A stretch of 42,257 nucleotides of DNA from Kiritimatiellia bacterium (GCA_017450695.1 JAFSTA010000097.1:1-42257), one strand, 5' to 3'; shown: positions 23,286-31,772, counted from the first letter of the stretch. The notes: a model not told the origin generated them from the sequence alone. Program-made: numbers and translations.

Positions 23286-23927
23286 ATGAATCCCGTCTGG
23301 AAAGACCTTCTCGCCCGTTACCCGCAACTCGAAGTCTGCGTGGATTCGATCGAACAGGCATTCGACCTTCTCGTCGCGACGTTTGAACGCGGCGGGAAGC
23401 TCCTGTTGTGCGGCAACGGAGGAAGCGCGTCAGACTCCGCGCACATCGTCGGCGAGCTGATGAAAGGTTTCCTGCAGAAGCGGCCCTTGCCGTCCGCGCT
23501 TCGTCAGTCCATGAAAGAACGCAATCCCGGCTTGCCGGAGCCGATCCTCAATCAGTTGCAGGGCGCGCTTCCCGCAATCGATTTGGGAGAAAGCCTCGCG
23601 CTTGGGTCGGCGTTCGGCAACGATGTGAATCCGGAGTATGTCTTTGCGCAGCAGGTACTGGGGCTTGGTCGCGAGGACGATGCGTTGATCGGAATCAGCA
23701 CATCGGGCAACGCAACCAACGTCGTTGCAGCCATGCAGGTCGCCAAAGGAATCGGGATGCGCACCGTTGCGTTGACGGGCCGGGACGGCGGTCAGATTGC
23801 CCGGATCGCAGATGTCGCCATCGTGGTTCCGTCTCGGGAAACTTTCCAGATCCAGGAACTCCACCTGCCGATCTACCACGCGCTCTGCATCGCACTGGAG
23901 ACGCGATTCTTCGGTTGCGGCGGTTAA
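23286..23927 (+). CDS. SIS-domain sugar-phosphate isomerase, GmhA-like
   Basis: The 213-residue protein has the SIS fold of sedoheptulose-7-phosphate isomerase: LLLCGNGGSASDSAHIVGEL, GISTSGNATNVVAAM and QIQELHLPIYHAL, where Glu and His of the last motif fit the GmhA catalytic site. It is somewhat longer than E. coli GmhA because of an insertion around residues 60-100 (KGFLQKRPLPSALRQSMKER...), seen in other phyla. GmhA makes D-glycero-D-manno-heptose-7-phosphate for lipopolysaccharide or S-layer heptose. No gmhB or hldE homologue is present, so the heptose role is inference from family; a phosphosugar isomerase or binding role paired with the ROK kinase is possible. Confidence 0.8.
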   Translation: MNPVWKDLLARYPQLEVCVDSIEQAFDLLVATFERGGKLLLCGNGGSASDSAHIVGELMKGFLQKRPLPSALRQSMKERNPGLPEPILNQLQGALPAIDLGESLALGSAFGNDVNPEYVFAQQVLGLGREDDALIGISTSGNATNVVAAMQVAKGIGMRTVALTGRDGGQIARIADVAIVVPSRETFQIQELHLPIYHALCIALETRFFGCGG

Positions 23928-23934
23928 CACCGCC
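23919..23934 (+). other. Hairpin across the gmhA-like stop codon
   Basis: GGCGGT-TAAC-ACCGCC forms a perfect 6-bp stem whose loop holds the TAA stop. No T-run follows. Confidence 0.5.
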
Positions 23935-24005
23935 CGGTTATGCGCAGGAACACAAGTAGAGGCAATCGGCGATGGGGGTAAGTTTTGTCTCCCGCAGAGA
24001 ACGGG

Positions 24006-24092
24006 GCGCTTCGCGCGGCCACGAAAGGGGGGGGGTACGCGCCAGCTGAGAGGCTGAGAGGCTGAGAAGCTGAGAGGCTGAGAAGCTGAGAA
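24006..24092 (+). repeat. Family-A hairpin, G9 run and six 8-bp tandem units
   Basis: GCGCTTCGCGC is followed by a G9 run (24027-24035), GCGCCA and six units of GCTGAGAG/GCTGAGAA (24045-24092). The tail of the family-A word appears to have expanded here by slippage. Confidence 0.8.
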
Positions 24093-24170
24093 GCGAAAGG
24101 AAGGCGGTCGGATTACCTCACGCAGTGTCGCGGAGAATGAATGCGGGGAAAATCCATCGCCCTATCGGGG

Positions 24171-24192
24171 AAGCGACACTCCTGTCGCTTTT
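24171..24192 (+). terminator. Terminator-like hairpin with ACTCCT loop
   Basis: AAGCGAC-actcct-GTCGCTT is followed by TT, giving a 7-bp stem with a short T-run. The loop is identical to that of the hairpin at 31826-31845, but one stem pair differs on both arms (A-T here, G-C there). It is about 245 nt after the gmhA-like gene and may terminate that transcript. Confidence 0.5.
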
Positions 24193-24629
24193 ACGTGGTA
24201 ACAGAACCGAATGAAGCGGCCGCTTCCCCGAACGTGCCGCTTTGAACCTAAGTTTGGGTTTTCACGCAGAGCCACTGAGGTCGCAGAGTACGTAGAGAAA
24301 GTGTCAAAACAAAGGCTTTTCGCATACAAGTACTCGCGTGGCGACAGAGAAGCGATTCACCCGAATGGTGAAAGACCGTCTTGTTCCGGAGTACCGGTAT
24401 TCTTCCTGTTCTACTTTTTTGTGTCCTTTGTGGCTCAACAAAATCTCAATAGAAGGCTTTAGGCTTATAGGCAAGGCAGACGCGAGGCACAGCACACACC
24501 TGTCATCGTTTTGATCCCGTGTATCGCTTTCTATCCCTTCCAGCCTACGTATGCCACGACGGATGAAGATACGCGCCGTCCTCGGGGCTGAGCGGACGCG
24601 CGTCACGTCCGCCCTTTCCCTGTGCTTTC
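24193..24629. other. Gene-free spacer with repeat words
   Basis: It contains AAGCGGCCGCTT (24214), the CACGCAGAGCCACTGAGG repeat (24260-24301; close copy at 27200-27242), a GTACCGGTATTCTTCC stretch and CGAGGCACAGCACA-like words. No coding region is supported. Confidence 0.6.
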
Positions 24630-25685
24630 TTAGAAGAAATGTTTGGCGAGGCCGAGGATTCCTTGCTTCCAGGGAACGCGGTGGGAGACGCCTGATTTAC
24701 CCTTGAAGGAATCGATATTCTTCACGTACCAGCGGTAGTTGCGCACCAGCGCGTCCTTGTTGGAGTATTTCGGGGCGAAGCCCAGAATCTTTTTCGCCTT
24801 GTCGATACTGACGAAGGAGTCCTCGCAGGCCGTGCGGTAAACCCAGGGGTAAAGCGGGGAGAGATGAAGCCATTCCAGAATGGTCAAGATCCAAATGATC
24901 GGCAACGCGGGAAGGCCGCGAATCTTCTTGTTGAAACCCGCCTCATCCAACACGGCCTGGTAATCCTCGCGCATGGTCGTGAATTCCTCCGCGCCGATGT
25001 TGAACGTGTCGTTGACCGTTTCTTTCGGGAGCGTCAGGCAAAGGTAGATCGCTTGGCATAGATCCTCTACGTCCATGAGCTGATAGCGGTTCTTTCCGCT
25101 TCCGATCATGGGGAATCCGTGTCCCGTGTACGCCCAGTCATAGAAGAGCGCGAAGACTCCGAGACGTTCCGGGCCGATGAAAGACTTGGGCCGGATGATG
25201 CTGACGGTCTGTCCCCGTTCACGCGCCTTCAGGCATTCCTCTTCGGCGGCGATTTTCGCGTGGCCGTAAGGCCCCACGCCGATCAGGGGATCGGTCTCGT
25301 AGAGGGGATGGTGCTTGGGAACACCGTACACGGCGGTCGAGGAGATCATGACAAATCGATCGACTCCGACCTTGTGGGCTGCCTCCAGTACATTGGCGGT
25401 TCCTTGGATGTCCGTCGAGAAGATGTCCTCTTTGGAATAGAGCGGCAAGGCGGCAGCCGTGTGGATGACCCAGTTGCGACCTTCCATCACCTTAGCCAAA
25501 GCCTCTTTGTCGCGGATGTCGCCGACCACGGCATCAACGCGGTCTTTCTCCGGGTAGTCGAACTCCACGAGGTCAATGGAACGGATGTCCTTGATTCCTT
25601 TTGCCAGCAGGAAGCGGATCAGGTTGATTCCGAGAAAACCGCTACCGCCCGTTACTAAAACTCGAATTTCACTTGTGCAATCCAT
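24630..25685 (-). CDS. NAD-dependent epimerase/dehydratase (extended SDR)
   Basis: The 351-residue product has the extended-SDR layout: VTGGSGFLGINL for NAD(P) binding, DAVVGDIRD, SSTAVYG with the catalytic Ser/Thr and YGHAK (YxxxK). Near residue 262 is a hydrophobic stretch, LPALPIIWILTILEWL, that may touch the membrane. Such proteins act on nucleotide sugars or on 3-beta-hydroxysterol-like substrates; the PYGHAK and RPKSFIGPERLG segments resemble sugar epimerases. Start 25685 follows AAGGAG, which lies inside the end of the upstream decarboxylase gene, only 11 nt away, so the pair is an operon. The substrate is unknown. Confidence 0.85.
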   Translation of the reverse strand: MDCTSEIRVLVTGGSGFLGINLIRFLLAKGIKDIRSIDLVEFDYPEKDRVDAVVGDIRDKEALAKVMEGRNWVIHTAAALPLYSKEDIFSTDIQGTANVLEAAHKVGVDRFVMISSTAVYGVPKHHPLYETDPLIGVGPYGHAKIAAEEECLKARERGQTVSIIRPKSFIGPERLGVFALFYDWAYTGHGFPMIGSGKNRYQLMDVEDLCQAIYLCLTLPKETVNDTFNIGAEEFTTMREDYQAVLDEAGFNKKIRGLPALPIIWILTILEWLHLSPLYPWVYRTACEDSFVSIDKAKKILGFAPKYSNKDALVRNYRWYVKNIDSFKGKSGVSHRVPWKQGILGLAKHFF

Positions 25686-25696
25686 CTGTCAGCTCC

Positions 25697-26959
25697 TTAT
25701 GCGTGAAAATCCTGAACGGCATTGAAGTCCAATGTCGCGAAGTAGTCATCCACAGTCTCCGCGCGGCGGATCGGGATGATGGCTCCGCCCTCTCGTAACA
25801 ACAGTTCGGCGCACCGCAGTTTGCCGTTGTACTGGAAGCCCATTGCGTGACCGTGGGCGCCGGCGTCGTGAATGACAACCAGATCGCCCGGCGTGAGAGC
25901 CGGCAGACTCCGCTGGATCGCGAACTTGTCGTTGTTCTCGCAGAGCGATCCGGTCACGTCGCACACCATAGTTTCCGGTTCCCCTTCCTTCGCGGGAACG
26001 GAGATGTGGTGGTAGGCGCCGTAAAGCGCCGGTCGCATCAGGTTCGCCATGCAGGCGTCCAATCCGACATAGGTACGGTAGGTTTTTTTGATGTGGCGGA
26101 CACGCGAGATCAGCCATCCGTACGGGCCGGTGATGACGCGTCCACATTCCATGTACAGCCGGAAGGGGGCAAGTCCCTTCGCGATCTGCTCAGCATAGAC
26201 GGCATGGATCCCCGCGCCGACGCGGGCGAGATCAACGGGTTCTTGGTCAAGGCGGTAGGGGATGCCCACGCCTCCGCCGATGTTGGCGAACTCGAAGGTG
26301 ATACCGAGTTTCGAGGAGATATCCCGCATCAGGTCGAACAAGAGGACGGCCGTGTCGATGAAGTACTGCGGGTTCAGTTCGTTCGACGCCACCATCGTGT
26401 GGATTCCGAACCGCTTGATTCCCTTGTCGCGCAGAATCTTGTATCCCTCGAAGAGCTGGTCGGTCGTGAAACCGTATTTCGCCTCTTCCGGTTTTCCGAT
26501 GATCGAGTTGCCGCCTTTCAGGGGACCGGGGTTCCAGCGGAAACAGACCAAATCGGGAAGTCCGCACACCTTTTCCAGAAAGTCGATGTGTGAAATGTCA
26601 TCGAGGTTGATGTTGGCGCCCAACTCTTTCGCCTTGCGGAATTCCTCGGCGGGGGTGTCGTTGGAGGTGAACATGATATCCTTGCCGGTCACGCCGATTT
26701 TTTCGCACAGCAACAACTCGGGCAGGGAGGAGCAATCCATGCCGCACCCTTCGGACTTCGCGACTTTCAGAATGAACGGGTTGGGTGTTGCCTTGACCGC
26801 AAAGTATTCGTGGAATCCCGAATTCCAGGAGAAGGCGGATTTTAGACGGCGGATCGTGTTTCGTATGGATACCTCGTCATAGACGTAAAACGGCGTCGGA
26901 ACCTGTTTCGCCAGATCCTCAAGTTGACTTGCGGTCAACGGAAAAGTTTTCGTACTCAT
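25697..26959 (-). CDS. Diaminopimelate decarboxylase-like PLP enzyme (fold III)
   Basis: The 420-residue protein is an alanine-racemase-fold decarboxylase. FAVKATPNP carries the PLP Lys, NIGGGVGIPY the phosphate-binding loop, ECGRVITGPYG a substrate/PLP loop, VTGSLCENND the active-site Cys of the opposite subunit and DAGAHGHAMGFQYNGKLR the C-terminal motif. Each resembles LysA but is altered: canonical HIGSQ is replaced by IHTMVAS, GPxCESxD by GSLCENND, and GAY by GAH. It is therefore probably a LysA relative with its own substrate, or a divergent lysine-pathway enzyme. ATG 26959 follows GGGAG; a TATACT -10 lies at 26993-26988. It is in an operon with the SDR gene. Confidence 0.8.
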   Translation of the reverse strand: MSTKTFPLTASQLEDLAKQVPTPFYVYDEVSIRNTIRRLKSAFSWNSGFHEYFAVKATPNPFILKVAKSEGCGMDCSSLPELLLCEKIGVTGKDIMFTSNDTPAEEFRKAKELGANINLDDISHIDFLEKVCGLPDLVCFRWNPGPLKGGNSIIGKPEEAKYGFTTDQLFEGYKILRDKGIKRFGIHTMVASNELNPQYFIDTAVLLFDLMRDISSKLGITFEFANIGGGVGIPYRLDQEPVDLARVGAGIHAVYAEQIAKGLAPFRLYMECGRVITGPYGWLISRVRHIKKTYRTYVGLDACMANLMRPALYGAYHHISVPAKEGEPETMVCDVTGSLCENNDKFAIQRSLPALTPGDLVVIHDAGAHGHAMGFQYNGKLRCAELLLREGGAIIPIRRAETVDDYFATLDFNAVQDFHA

Positions 26960-27398
26960 CAACAACTCCCAAAAGAAAACGGCGTCTAGTATAGACTTTT
27001 CCAGCGGTGTTTGTCGAGTCAAACCTAAACATGGTTGGGTGGTTAGGGGGGCAGGTGGTTGGGGTGGTTCGGTGTTTATCATGCGGTGCGGCATACTATG
27101 CCGCACAACAAAACGCGCCAATCAACGCCGCGTTCTGCACCATCTGCCCGCGCTACTTGCTAGCTGCAAACTTTCAACCGAAATTCCTCTTTGGGGTTCT
27201 CACGCAGAGCCGCTGAGGCCGCAGAGTACGCAGAGAAAGTGACGATTCAGCCAAATGGTGAAAGACCGCAAAACCCTAAAGCACCATGAATAAACACATG
27301 GAATACATGGAAAATATCCGTTTCTTGGAACGGCGATTCCGTGTATTCCGTGGTCTTTCAACGTGACCAGCAGAGGAATTTCGATTCAAAGATTGCGC
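26960..27398. other. Gene-free spacer with three repeat families
   Basis: It holds GGTTGGGTGGTTAGGGG and GGTGGTTGGGGTGG words (27031-27068), the GCGGCAT/ATGCCGC hairpin repeat (27086-27112), the CACGCAGAGCCGCTGAGG repeat (27200-27242) and two oppositely oriented ACACATGGAATACATGG / TATTCCGTGGTC words (27285-27360). No gene is seen. Confidence 0.65.
27086..27112 (+). repeat. GCGGCAT hairpin repeat, copy 1
   Basis: GTGCGGCAT-act-ATGCCGCAC is a perfect 9-bp inverted repeat with tail AACAAAA. A second copy, hairpin plus ACAACAGAA tail, is at 31773-31800. Confidence 0.75.
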
Positions 27399-27458
27399 TT
27401 GACTTTTGTCGGATGTTTCTATATAACAGTACACCGTTTGAGGCAACCACGGGGTTGC
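27399..27458 (+). promoter_or_regulatory. Promoter and leader hairpin of trpE
   Basis: TTGACT (27399-27404) and TATAAC (27422-27427) are 17 nt apart. The short leader contains GCAACC-ACGG-GGTTGC (27443-27458), 2 nt before AAGGAG. No Trp-rich leader peptide or T-box is seen. Confidence 0.65.
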
Positions 27459-27470
27459 GGAAGGAGAAAC

Positions 27471-28973
27471 ATGATACTGCAAACATTTCCTGCCCGCGAT
27501 GAGTTCAAGCTCATGCTGAACGATTCGACGGTCGTTCCGGTTGGCGCGAAGGTCCTTGCCGACACGGAGACGCCGGTCACCATGCTGGCGCGTTTCGCGA
27601 ATTCCAGTTCCGACGTGTTCCTGTTGGAGTCTGCCGAGGGTGGCGAGCATTGGGGACGCTACAGCTTCATGGGAATTTCCGCGCGGGCGAATGTGACGGT
27701 TTACAGTCGCGACGTCGTCGTGCGGCAGGGAATCAAGGAGAAGCGAATCCCGCACGGTGACAAGCCGTTTCAGGTGCTGCGCGAACTTCTGGCGCCGTAC
27801 AAGGTGGCGGAGATTCCCGACACGCCGCGTTTCAGCGGCGGGCTGGTCGGGTACGTGGCGTACGAGATGGCGCACTTCTTCGAGCCTCGCGTTCCGAACA
27901 AGCTGCCGCCCGAGTGTCCGTTGGCGGAGTTCATGATTCCCGACGCGATGCTGGTCTTTGATAACATCGCGCACACGCTGACGGTCGTCGCGCTCGCGTT
28001 CCGCGAAGATGGCGACGCGGAGACGCTTTTCCAGAAGGCGATGGATCGCGTGCGTGATATCCTTCGGGTGATCGAGATGCCCGCTGACACTTGCCTGCGC
28101 CTGAACGGGCGCGAGATCACGTTGCCGCTGCCGACGCACGATCCGACGTATTTCAAGGGAATTGTCGAAGAGGTCAAGAAGCATATCTACGATGGCGACC
28201 TGATCCAGTGCGTCCCGTCGCAGAGCTTTGTCGCACCGGCACCGGATGACTTGGTGAGTCTCTACCGAGCCCAGCGTTATGTCAACCCCTCTCCCTACCT
28301 CTTCTTCCTGAAGGCGAACAGTTGCACGCTGATCGGTTCGTCGCCTGAAACGATGATCCGGCTGGACAACCGCACGGCGACATTGCGCCCGATCGCCGGG
28401 ACGAAGCCGCGCGGGAAGACGGAGCAGGAGGACCGCAAATTGGCGGATCTCATGCTCAATGACGAGAAAGAGCGGGCCGAACATTTGATGCTGGTCGATT
28501 TGGGACGCAATGAACTCGGTCGCGTCTCTCTGCCGGGAACCGTTCAAGTGACAGACCTCATGGTGGTGGAGCGCTATTCCCACGTGATGCACTTGGTTTC
28601 GAACATCACCTCGAATCTGGAGCCCTGCTACGACGCCTTCGATCTCTTCGCCTCATCGTTCCCCGCGGGAACGTTGACGGGGGCGCCGAAGATTCGCGCC
28701 ATGGAAATCATCGCCGAGTTGGAGGACGGGCCGCGTGGCCCTTACGGCGGTGCGGTCGGCTACTTCTCCTTCGACGGGAACATGGACTTCGCGATCTGCA
28801 TCCGTACCGCGATTGCCGAACACGGCCGCATGACGATTCGTGCCGGCGCGGGTGTGGTGGCCGATTCCGATCCCGACTACGAATATCGGGAAACGGTGAA
28901 CAAGGCCGGGGCGATGGCACGTTCGGTCGAGTTGCTGCGGACCGCGCAGCGGGAACAGGGAAGCGTTGCGTAA
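27471..28973 (+). CDS. trpE: Anthranilate synthase component I
   Basis: The 500-residue product joins chorismate and ammonia to give anthranilate for tryptophan. LLES at 51-54 is the tryptophan feedback motif. The chorismate-binding core includes LIGSSPETMIRL, RPIAGTKPRGKTEQEDRKLA, DLGRNELGRV, YSHVMHLVSNI, FPAGTLTGAPKIRAMEII and RTAIAEHGRMTIRAGAGVV. ATG 27471 follows AAGGAG and places the protein at normal TrpE length. trpG begins 15 nt after the stop. The remaining trp genes are not here. PabB is an alternative for isolated pairs, but the feedback motif and N-terminal domain favour TrpE. Confidence 0.93.
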   Translation: MILQTFPARDEFKLMLNDSTVVPVGAKVLADTETPVTMLARFANSSSDVFLLESAEGGEHWGRYSFMGISARANVTVYSRDVVVRQGIKEKRIPHGDKPFQVLRELLAPYKVAEIPDTPRFSGGLVGYVAYEMAHFFEPRVPNKLPPECPLAEFMIPDAMLVFDNIAHTLTVVALAFREDGDAETLFQKAMDRVRDILRVIEMPADTCLRLNGREITLPLPTHDPTYFKGIVEEVKKHIYDGDLIQCVPSQSFVAPAPDDLVSLYRAQRYVNPSPYLFFLKANSCTLIGSSPETMIRLDNRTATLRPIAGTKPRGKTEQEDRKLADLMLNDEKERAEHLMLVDLGRNELGRVSLPGTVQVTDLMVVERYSHVMHLVSNITSNLEPCYDAFDLFASSFPAGTLTGAPKIRAMEIIAELEDGPRGPYGGAVGYFSFDGNMDFAICIRTAIAEHGRMTIRAGAGVVADSDPDYEYRETVNKAGAMARSVELLRTAQREQGSVA

Positions 28974-28988
28974 CGGGAGGATGTGAAG

Positions 28989-29564
28989 ATGATTCTGATG
29001 ATTGACAACTACGATTCTTTCACGTACAACCTGGTTCAATACTTCCGCGAACTGACGGCGGAGATTCGTGTCGTCCGCAATGACGCGATTGACATCGACG
29101 GGATCCGCGAGGCCGCTCCCGCCGGAATCGTGGTCTCGCCCGGTCCCGGACGTCCGGAAGATGCGGGTGTCTCCTGTGAGGCGATTCGCGCCTTTGCGGG
29201 CAAGGTTCCGATTCTCGGTGTCTGCCTCGGGCATCAGGCGATCGCCCTCTCTTTCGGAGGTACGATCATCCACGCCAAGCGCCTTATGCACGGGAAGGTC
29301 AGCGATGTGACCTGTAACGGCGAGGGGATTTTCAAAGGTCTGGGTGACCGTCCGTTCAAGGCGATGCGCTATCACTCGCTGGCGGTTGACCAGGCGACGC
29401 TTCCCGACTGCCTGGAGGTGACGGCGACCTCCGAGGACGGGGAGATTATGGGTATCAGCCACCGCGAGTTCCCCGTGTATGGAATGCAATTCCATCCCGA
29501 ATCAATCATGACGCCGGTCGGCAAGCGCATCCTCCGCAACTTCCTCAAGATCGTCACCGGCTGA
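28989..29564 (+). CDS. trpG: Anthranilate synthase component II (glutamine amidotransferase)
   Basis: The 191-residue class-I amidotransferase supplies ammonia to TrpE. Its motifs are [39 protein letters not shown] with nucleophile Cys79, and [12 protein letters not shown] with the His-Glu of the triad. GGAGG (28976-28980) is 8 nt before ATG 28989, preferred over GTG 28983. The gene directly follows trpE. Many TrpG proteins also serve aminodeoxychorismate synthase for folate; whether this one does cannot be read here. Confidence 0.93.
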   Translation: MILMIDNYDSFTYNLVQYFRELTAEIRVVRNDAIDIDGIREAAPAGIVVSPGPGRPEDAGVSCEAIRAFAGKVPILGVCLGHQAIALSFGGTIIHAKRLMHGKVSDVTCNGEGIFKGLGDRPFKAMRYHSLAVDQATLPDCLEVTATSEDGEIMGISHREFPVYGMQFHPESIMTPVGKRILRNFLKIVTG

Positions 29565-30430
29565 TGCCGCCCACGTAGTAGGCTGGTTAATCGGGTTCAG
29601 GAATGCGGACTTGGCGCGAGCCAAACTTTCCCTCGTGTGTATTCCTACGCGCAGCGTAGGCTACTAGCTATTAGCCATTAGCCATTGCTATCAGCTACTA
29701 CCCCCCCCGCTCACGCGTTGCGTGAGTGATTCAATTCGGATGACTTCATTGATCCCACATTCCTCTGTTGGACACTTTGAATAAACCACGGAACACACGG
29801 AATACACGGAATCTGTCGGCGAGGGCGCTTCGCGCGACCACGAAAGCCTGACGCGGCGCGGTTATACCGCGCACGGCGTGAGTCGGCACCGGACGGGCTC
29901 GAAGTCCGCTATGCGTCCTTCACCCGCCGCCGCCACCTCCCGCCATCCTTCGGATCGCGCCAGGACACGAAAACCCGCTGGCGCGGGACACGAAAAGATG
30001 GTTAAAAGATGAAATGGTTAAATCGCCGCTGACGCGGCTTTAAATCGACCTGATCCCCCCGCTTTTCTCCGGCGCGTCAATTTAACCATTTAAAGCGAAG
30101 CGATTTAACTTTTCCTAAATTCCTCTGTTGGACACTTTGAAATGAATCAGGGTGCTTGGGAATTTTTCATGCTTTCACCATTTGGGTGAATCCGTTTTCT
30201 GTCGTAACGTGTGGGGGGGGGATCAAACAGTCTGTGTTTTCGGCACTTTCTCCGCGTACTCTGCGGCCCAGCGGCTCTGCGTGAGAACCCAAACGAGGAA
30301 TCTAGGTTGATATTTTGGAAGTTATGGTTGAAGTTATAGACGAGCTACCCGCTACTAGCTACCAGCCACCCGCTACCACCTACTCGCTACCCGCTACCAG
30401 CAAAAATTCTATTGCCCGTAGGCTTGAAAC
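29565..30430. other. Gene-free repeat mosaic, about 870 bp
   Basis: In order: CTACTAGCTATTAGCCATTAG words (29660-29700), C8 run (29701-29708), 7-bp hairpin CTCACGC-gtt-GCGTGAG (29710-29726), CTCTGTTGGACACTTTGA (29760-29781), ACACACGGAATACACGG words (29785-29815), GCGCTTCGCGCG, a GCGCGG-ttata-CCGCGC hairpin (about 29855-29871), TTAAATCG / TTTAACCATTTAAAGCG words (29997-30115), a second TCTGTTGGACA copy (30120-30142), a G9 run (30213-30221), the inverted CGCAGAG repeat (30247-30293) and GCTACCCGCTACTAGC words (30345-30410). No gene or tRNA is supported. Confidence 0.7.
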
Positions 30431-31168
30431 ATGAGAAAATGCCGACGTATGTTGGCATTCATCCAGAAGCTGGTCGATGCGGTTTACCCGCGAATCTGTC
30501 CCATCTGCGGCAAACCCGCAGACCGGCCTGACCGCCATATCTGTTGGGATTGCTTTTCGTCTGTCGACTTGTATCGTGACAGTCTGTGCGACATCTGTGG
30601 ACATTTCGCCGAGAGCCACGTACAGCACCGGTTCGTTTGCAGTACGTGCCAGCACGTAAAACCGGCCTTTGACCGAGCCCGTGCGGCGGGACGTTACGAG
30701 CAGGGGTTGCGTACGCTCATCCATTCCTTCAAGTATCGTCACGCGCTTTATTTGAAACGTGATTTGGTGGATCTGCTCGACGGATGTCTCTCCGCGCATT
30801 TCGATCCCGAGCAGGTTGACTTTGTTATTCCGGTTCCCTTGCATTCGTTGCGTTTCCGCGAACGGTCCTACAACCAGTCGGCGGTTTTGGCGCAGGAACT
30901 TTCGCTACGGATTGATCGGCGTTACGATCCCGATGTCCTGGAACGGATTCGGCAGACCGAAACGCAAACGCACTTTCACGCCGCCGAGCGGCGGAAGAAC
31001 ATGATGGGCGCTTTTGCCGTGGCTCGTCCTGCATGGGTTCGCCACCGAACCGTTCTCGTGGTGGATGACGTGATGACGACAGGAGCCACGCTTCACGCCT
31101 GTGCGCAGGCACTCAAACAAGCGGGCGCCGACACCGTCTGGGGCGTTGCATTGGCGAGGGGCGTTTGA
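30431..31168 (+). CDS. comF: ComF family phosphoribosyltransferase-like protein
   Basis: The 245-residue product has an N-terminal zinc-binding region (CPICG, CWDC, CDICG, CSTC) followed by a phosphoribosyltransferase fold with the PRPP motif VLVVDDVMTTGATL. YPRICPICGKP and IPVPLHSLRFRERSYNQSAVLAQEL are classic ComF segments. ComF proteins act in the cytoplasm in DNA uptake during natural transformation, probably with ComEA/ComFA and PriA-type helicases, though many non-competent bacteria keep the gene. The start is uncertain: ATG 30431 gives a slightly long N-terminus, and ATG 30449 (MLAFIQKLVDAVYP) matches typical ComF starts. Neither has a clear ribosome site. The DUF721 gene follows. Confidence 0.87.
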   Translation: MRKCRRMLAFIQKLVDAVYPRICPICGKPADRPDRHICWDCFSSVDLYRDSLCDICGHFAESHVQHRFVCSTCQHVKPAFDRARAAGRYEQGLRTLIHSFKYRHALYLKRDLVDLLDGCLSAHFDPEQVDFVIPVPLHSLRFRERSYNQSAVLAQELSLRIDRRYDPDVLERIRQTETQTHFHAAERRKNMMGAFAVARPAWVRHRTVLVVDDVMTTGATLHACAQALKQAGADTVWGVALARGV

Positions 31169-31177
31169 GATTGGTGG

Positions 31178-31206
31178 TTGCGAACAACGAAAAATAACGG
31201 TACACT
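31178..31206 (+). promoter_or_regulatory. Promoter placed for a leaderless DUF721 mRNA
   Basis: TTGCGA (31178-31183) and TACACT (31201-31206) are 17 nt apart. The ATG at 31214 is where transcription would start, and no ribosome site is present. Confidence 0.45.
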
Positions 31207-31213
31207 ACAAGCC

Positions 31214-31750
31214 ATGAAACAGACCGACAAGCGACAGACGGAAGAAGACGCCGACGAAGATGTGATACAGGATTCGGAACCGGATCAGACATCGTACAGT
31301 ATCGAGCCTGAAATGAGACGCGATGGAAGCGGCCATGCGATTCCGTTGACGCCGAGAGACGTGGCGCGGAATCAAGGCGTGGAGAAACTTTTCTCCGCCC
31401 GCATTCCCGGATTGCCAATCGACGCGGATCCATCCGAGACGAGGACGGAACCGCAAACCATGTCGAATTGTGTGGAGGATTTGCTTCGGCGTCTAGGTAT
31501 CCGGCAAAGCCCCTGGCTCGATCAATTGCTGGAGAAGTGGAATACGCTGGTGCCGCCCGAAGTCTCGCAGTTTGCGACGCCCGGCAAATGGGACAGCGAG
31601 CGCCGCATCCTCTATCTGTATGTCCAGTCATCGACCAAGCTGTTTGAGATCCGCCGGAAATACCTGCGCGTGATCGAAACGTCCGTCCGCGCGTTTGCTC
31701 CGGACAAGCAGATTCGCCAAGTGCGTCTCATGCAGAGCATCGTCCAGTAG
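31214..31750 (+). CDS. DUF721 (DciA-like) domain protein
   Basis: The 178-residue product has an acidic, low-complexity N-terminal half (TDKRQTEEDADEDVIQDSEP) and a C-terminal DUF721 fold from about residue 85: LGIRQSPWLDQLLEKWNTLV, then SQFATPGKW, RILYLYVQSSTKLFEIRRKYLRVI and IRQVRLMQ. DUF721 includes DciA, the ancestral loader of the replicative helicase DnaB in bacteria without DnaC or DnaI, in which the fold binds DNA and helicase. Its family assignment is by pattern and moderately sure. ATG 31214 is chosen over TTG 31178. It follows comF by 45 nt, and a terminator-like hairpin lies 75 nt after the stop. Confidence 0.75.
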   Translation: MKQTDKRQTEEDADEDVIQDSEPDQTSYSIEPEMRRDGSGHAIPLTPRDVARNQGVEKLFSARIPGLPIDADPSETRTEPQTMSNCVEDLLRRLGIRQSPWLDQLLEKWNTLVPPEVSQFATPGKWDSERRILYLYVQSSTKLFEIRRKYLRVIETSVRAFAPDKQIRQVRLMQSIVQ

Positions 31751-31772
31751 CGGCGGGCGGCTGTCTCGTTGC

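Noticed and set aside
24045-24092. Tandem 8-bp units considered as CRISPR
   Set aside because: Units are contiguous, without spacers, and no cas genes are present.
27428-27470. Tryptophan attenuator or T-box upstream of trpE
   Set aside because: The leader is too short, with only one hairpin and no Trp-rich peptide or specifier loop.
29850-29945. Possible tRNA-like stretch with a GGGCTCGAAGTCC loop
   Set aside because: No matching acceptor, D or anticodon arms, and the T-loop spacing is wrong.
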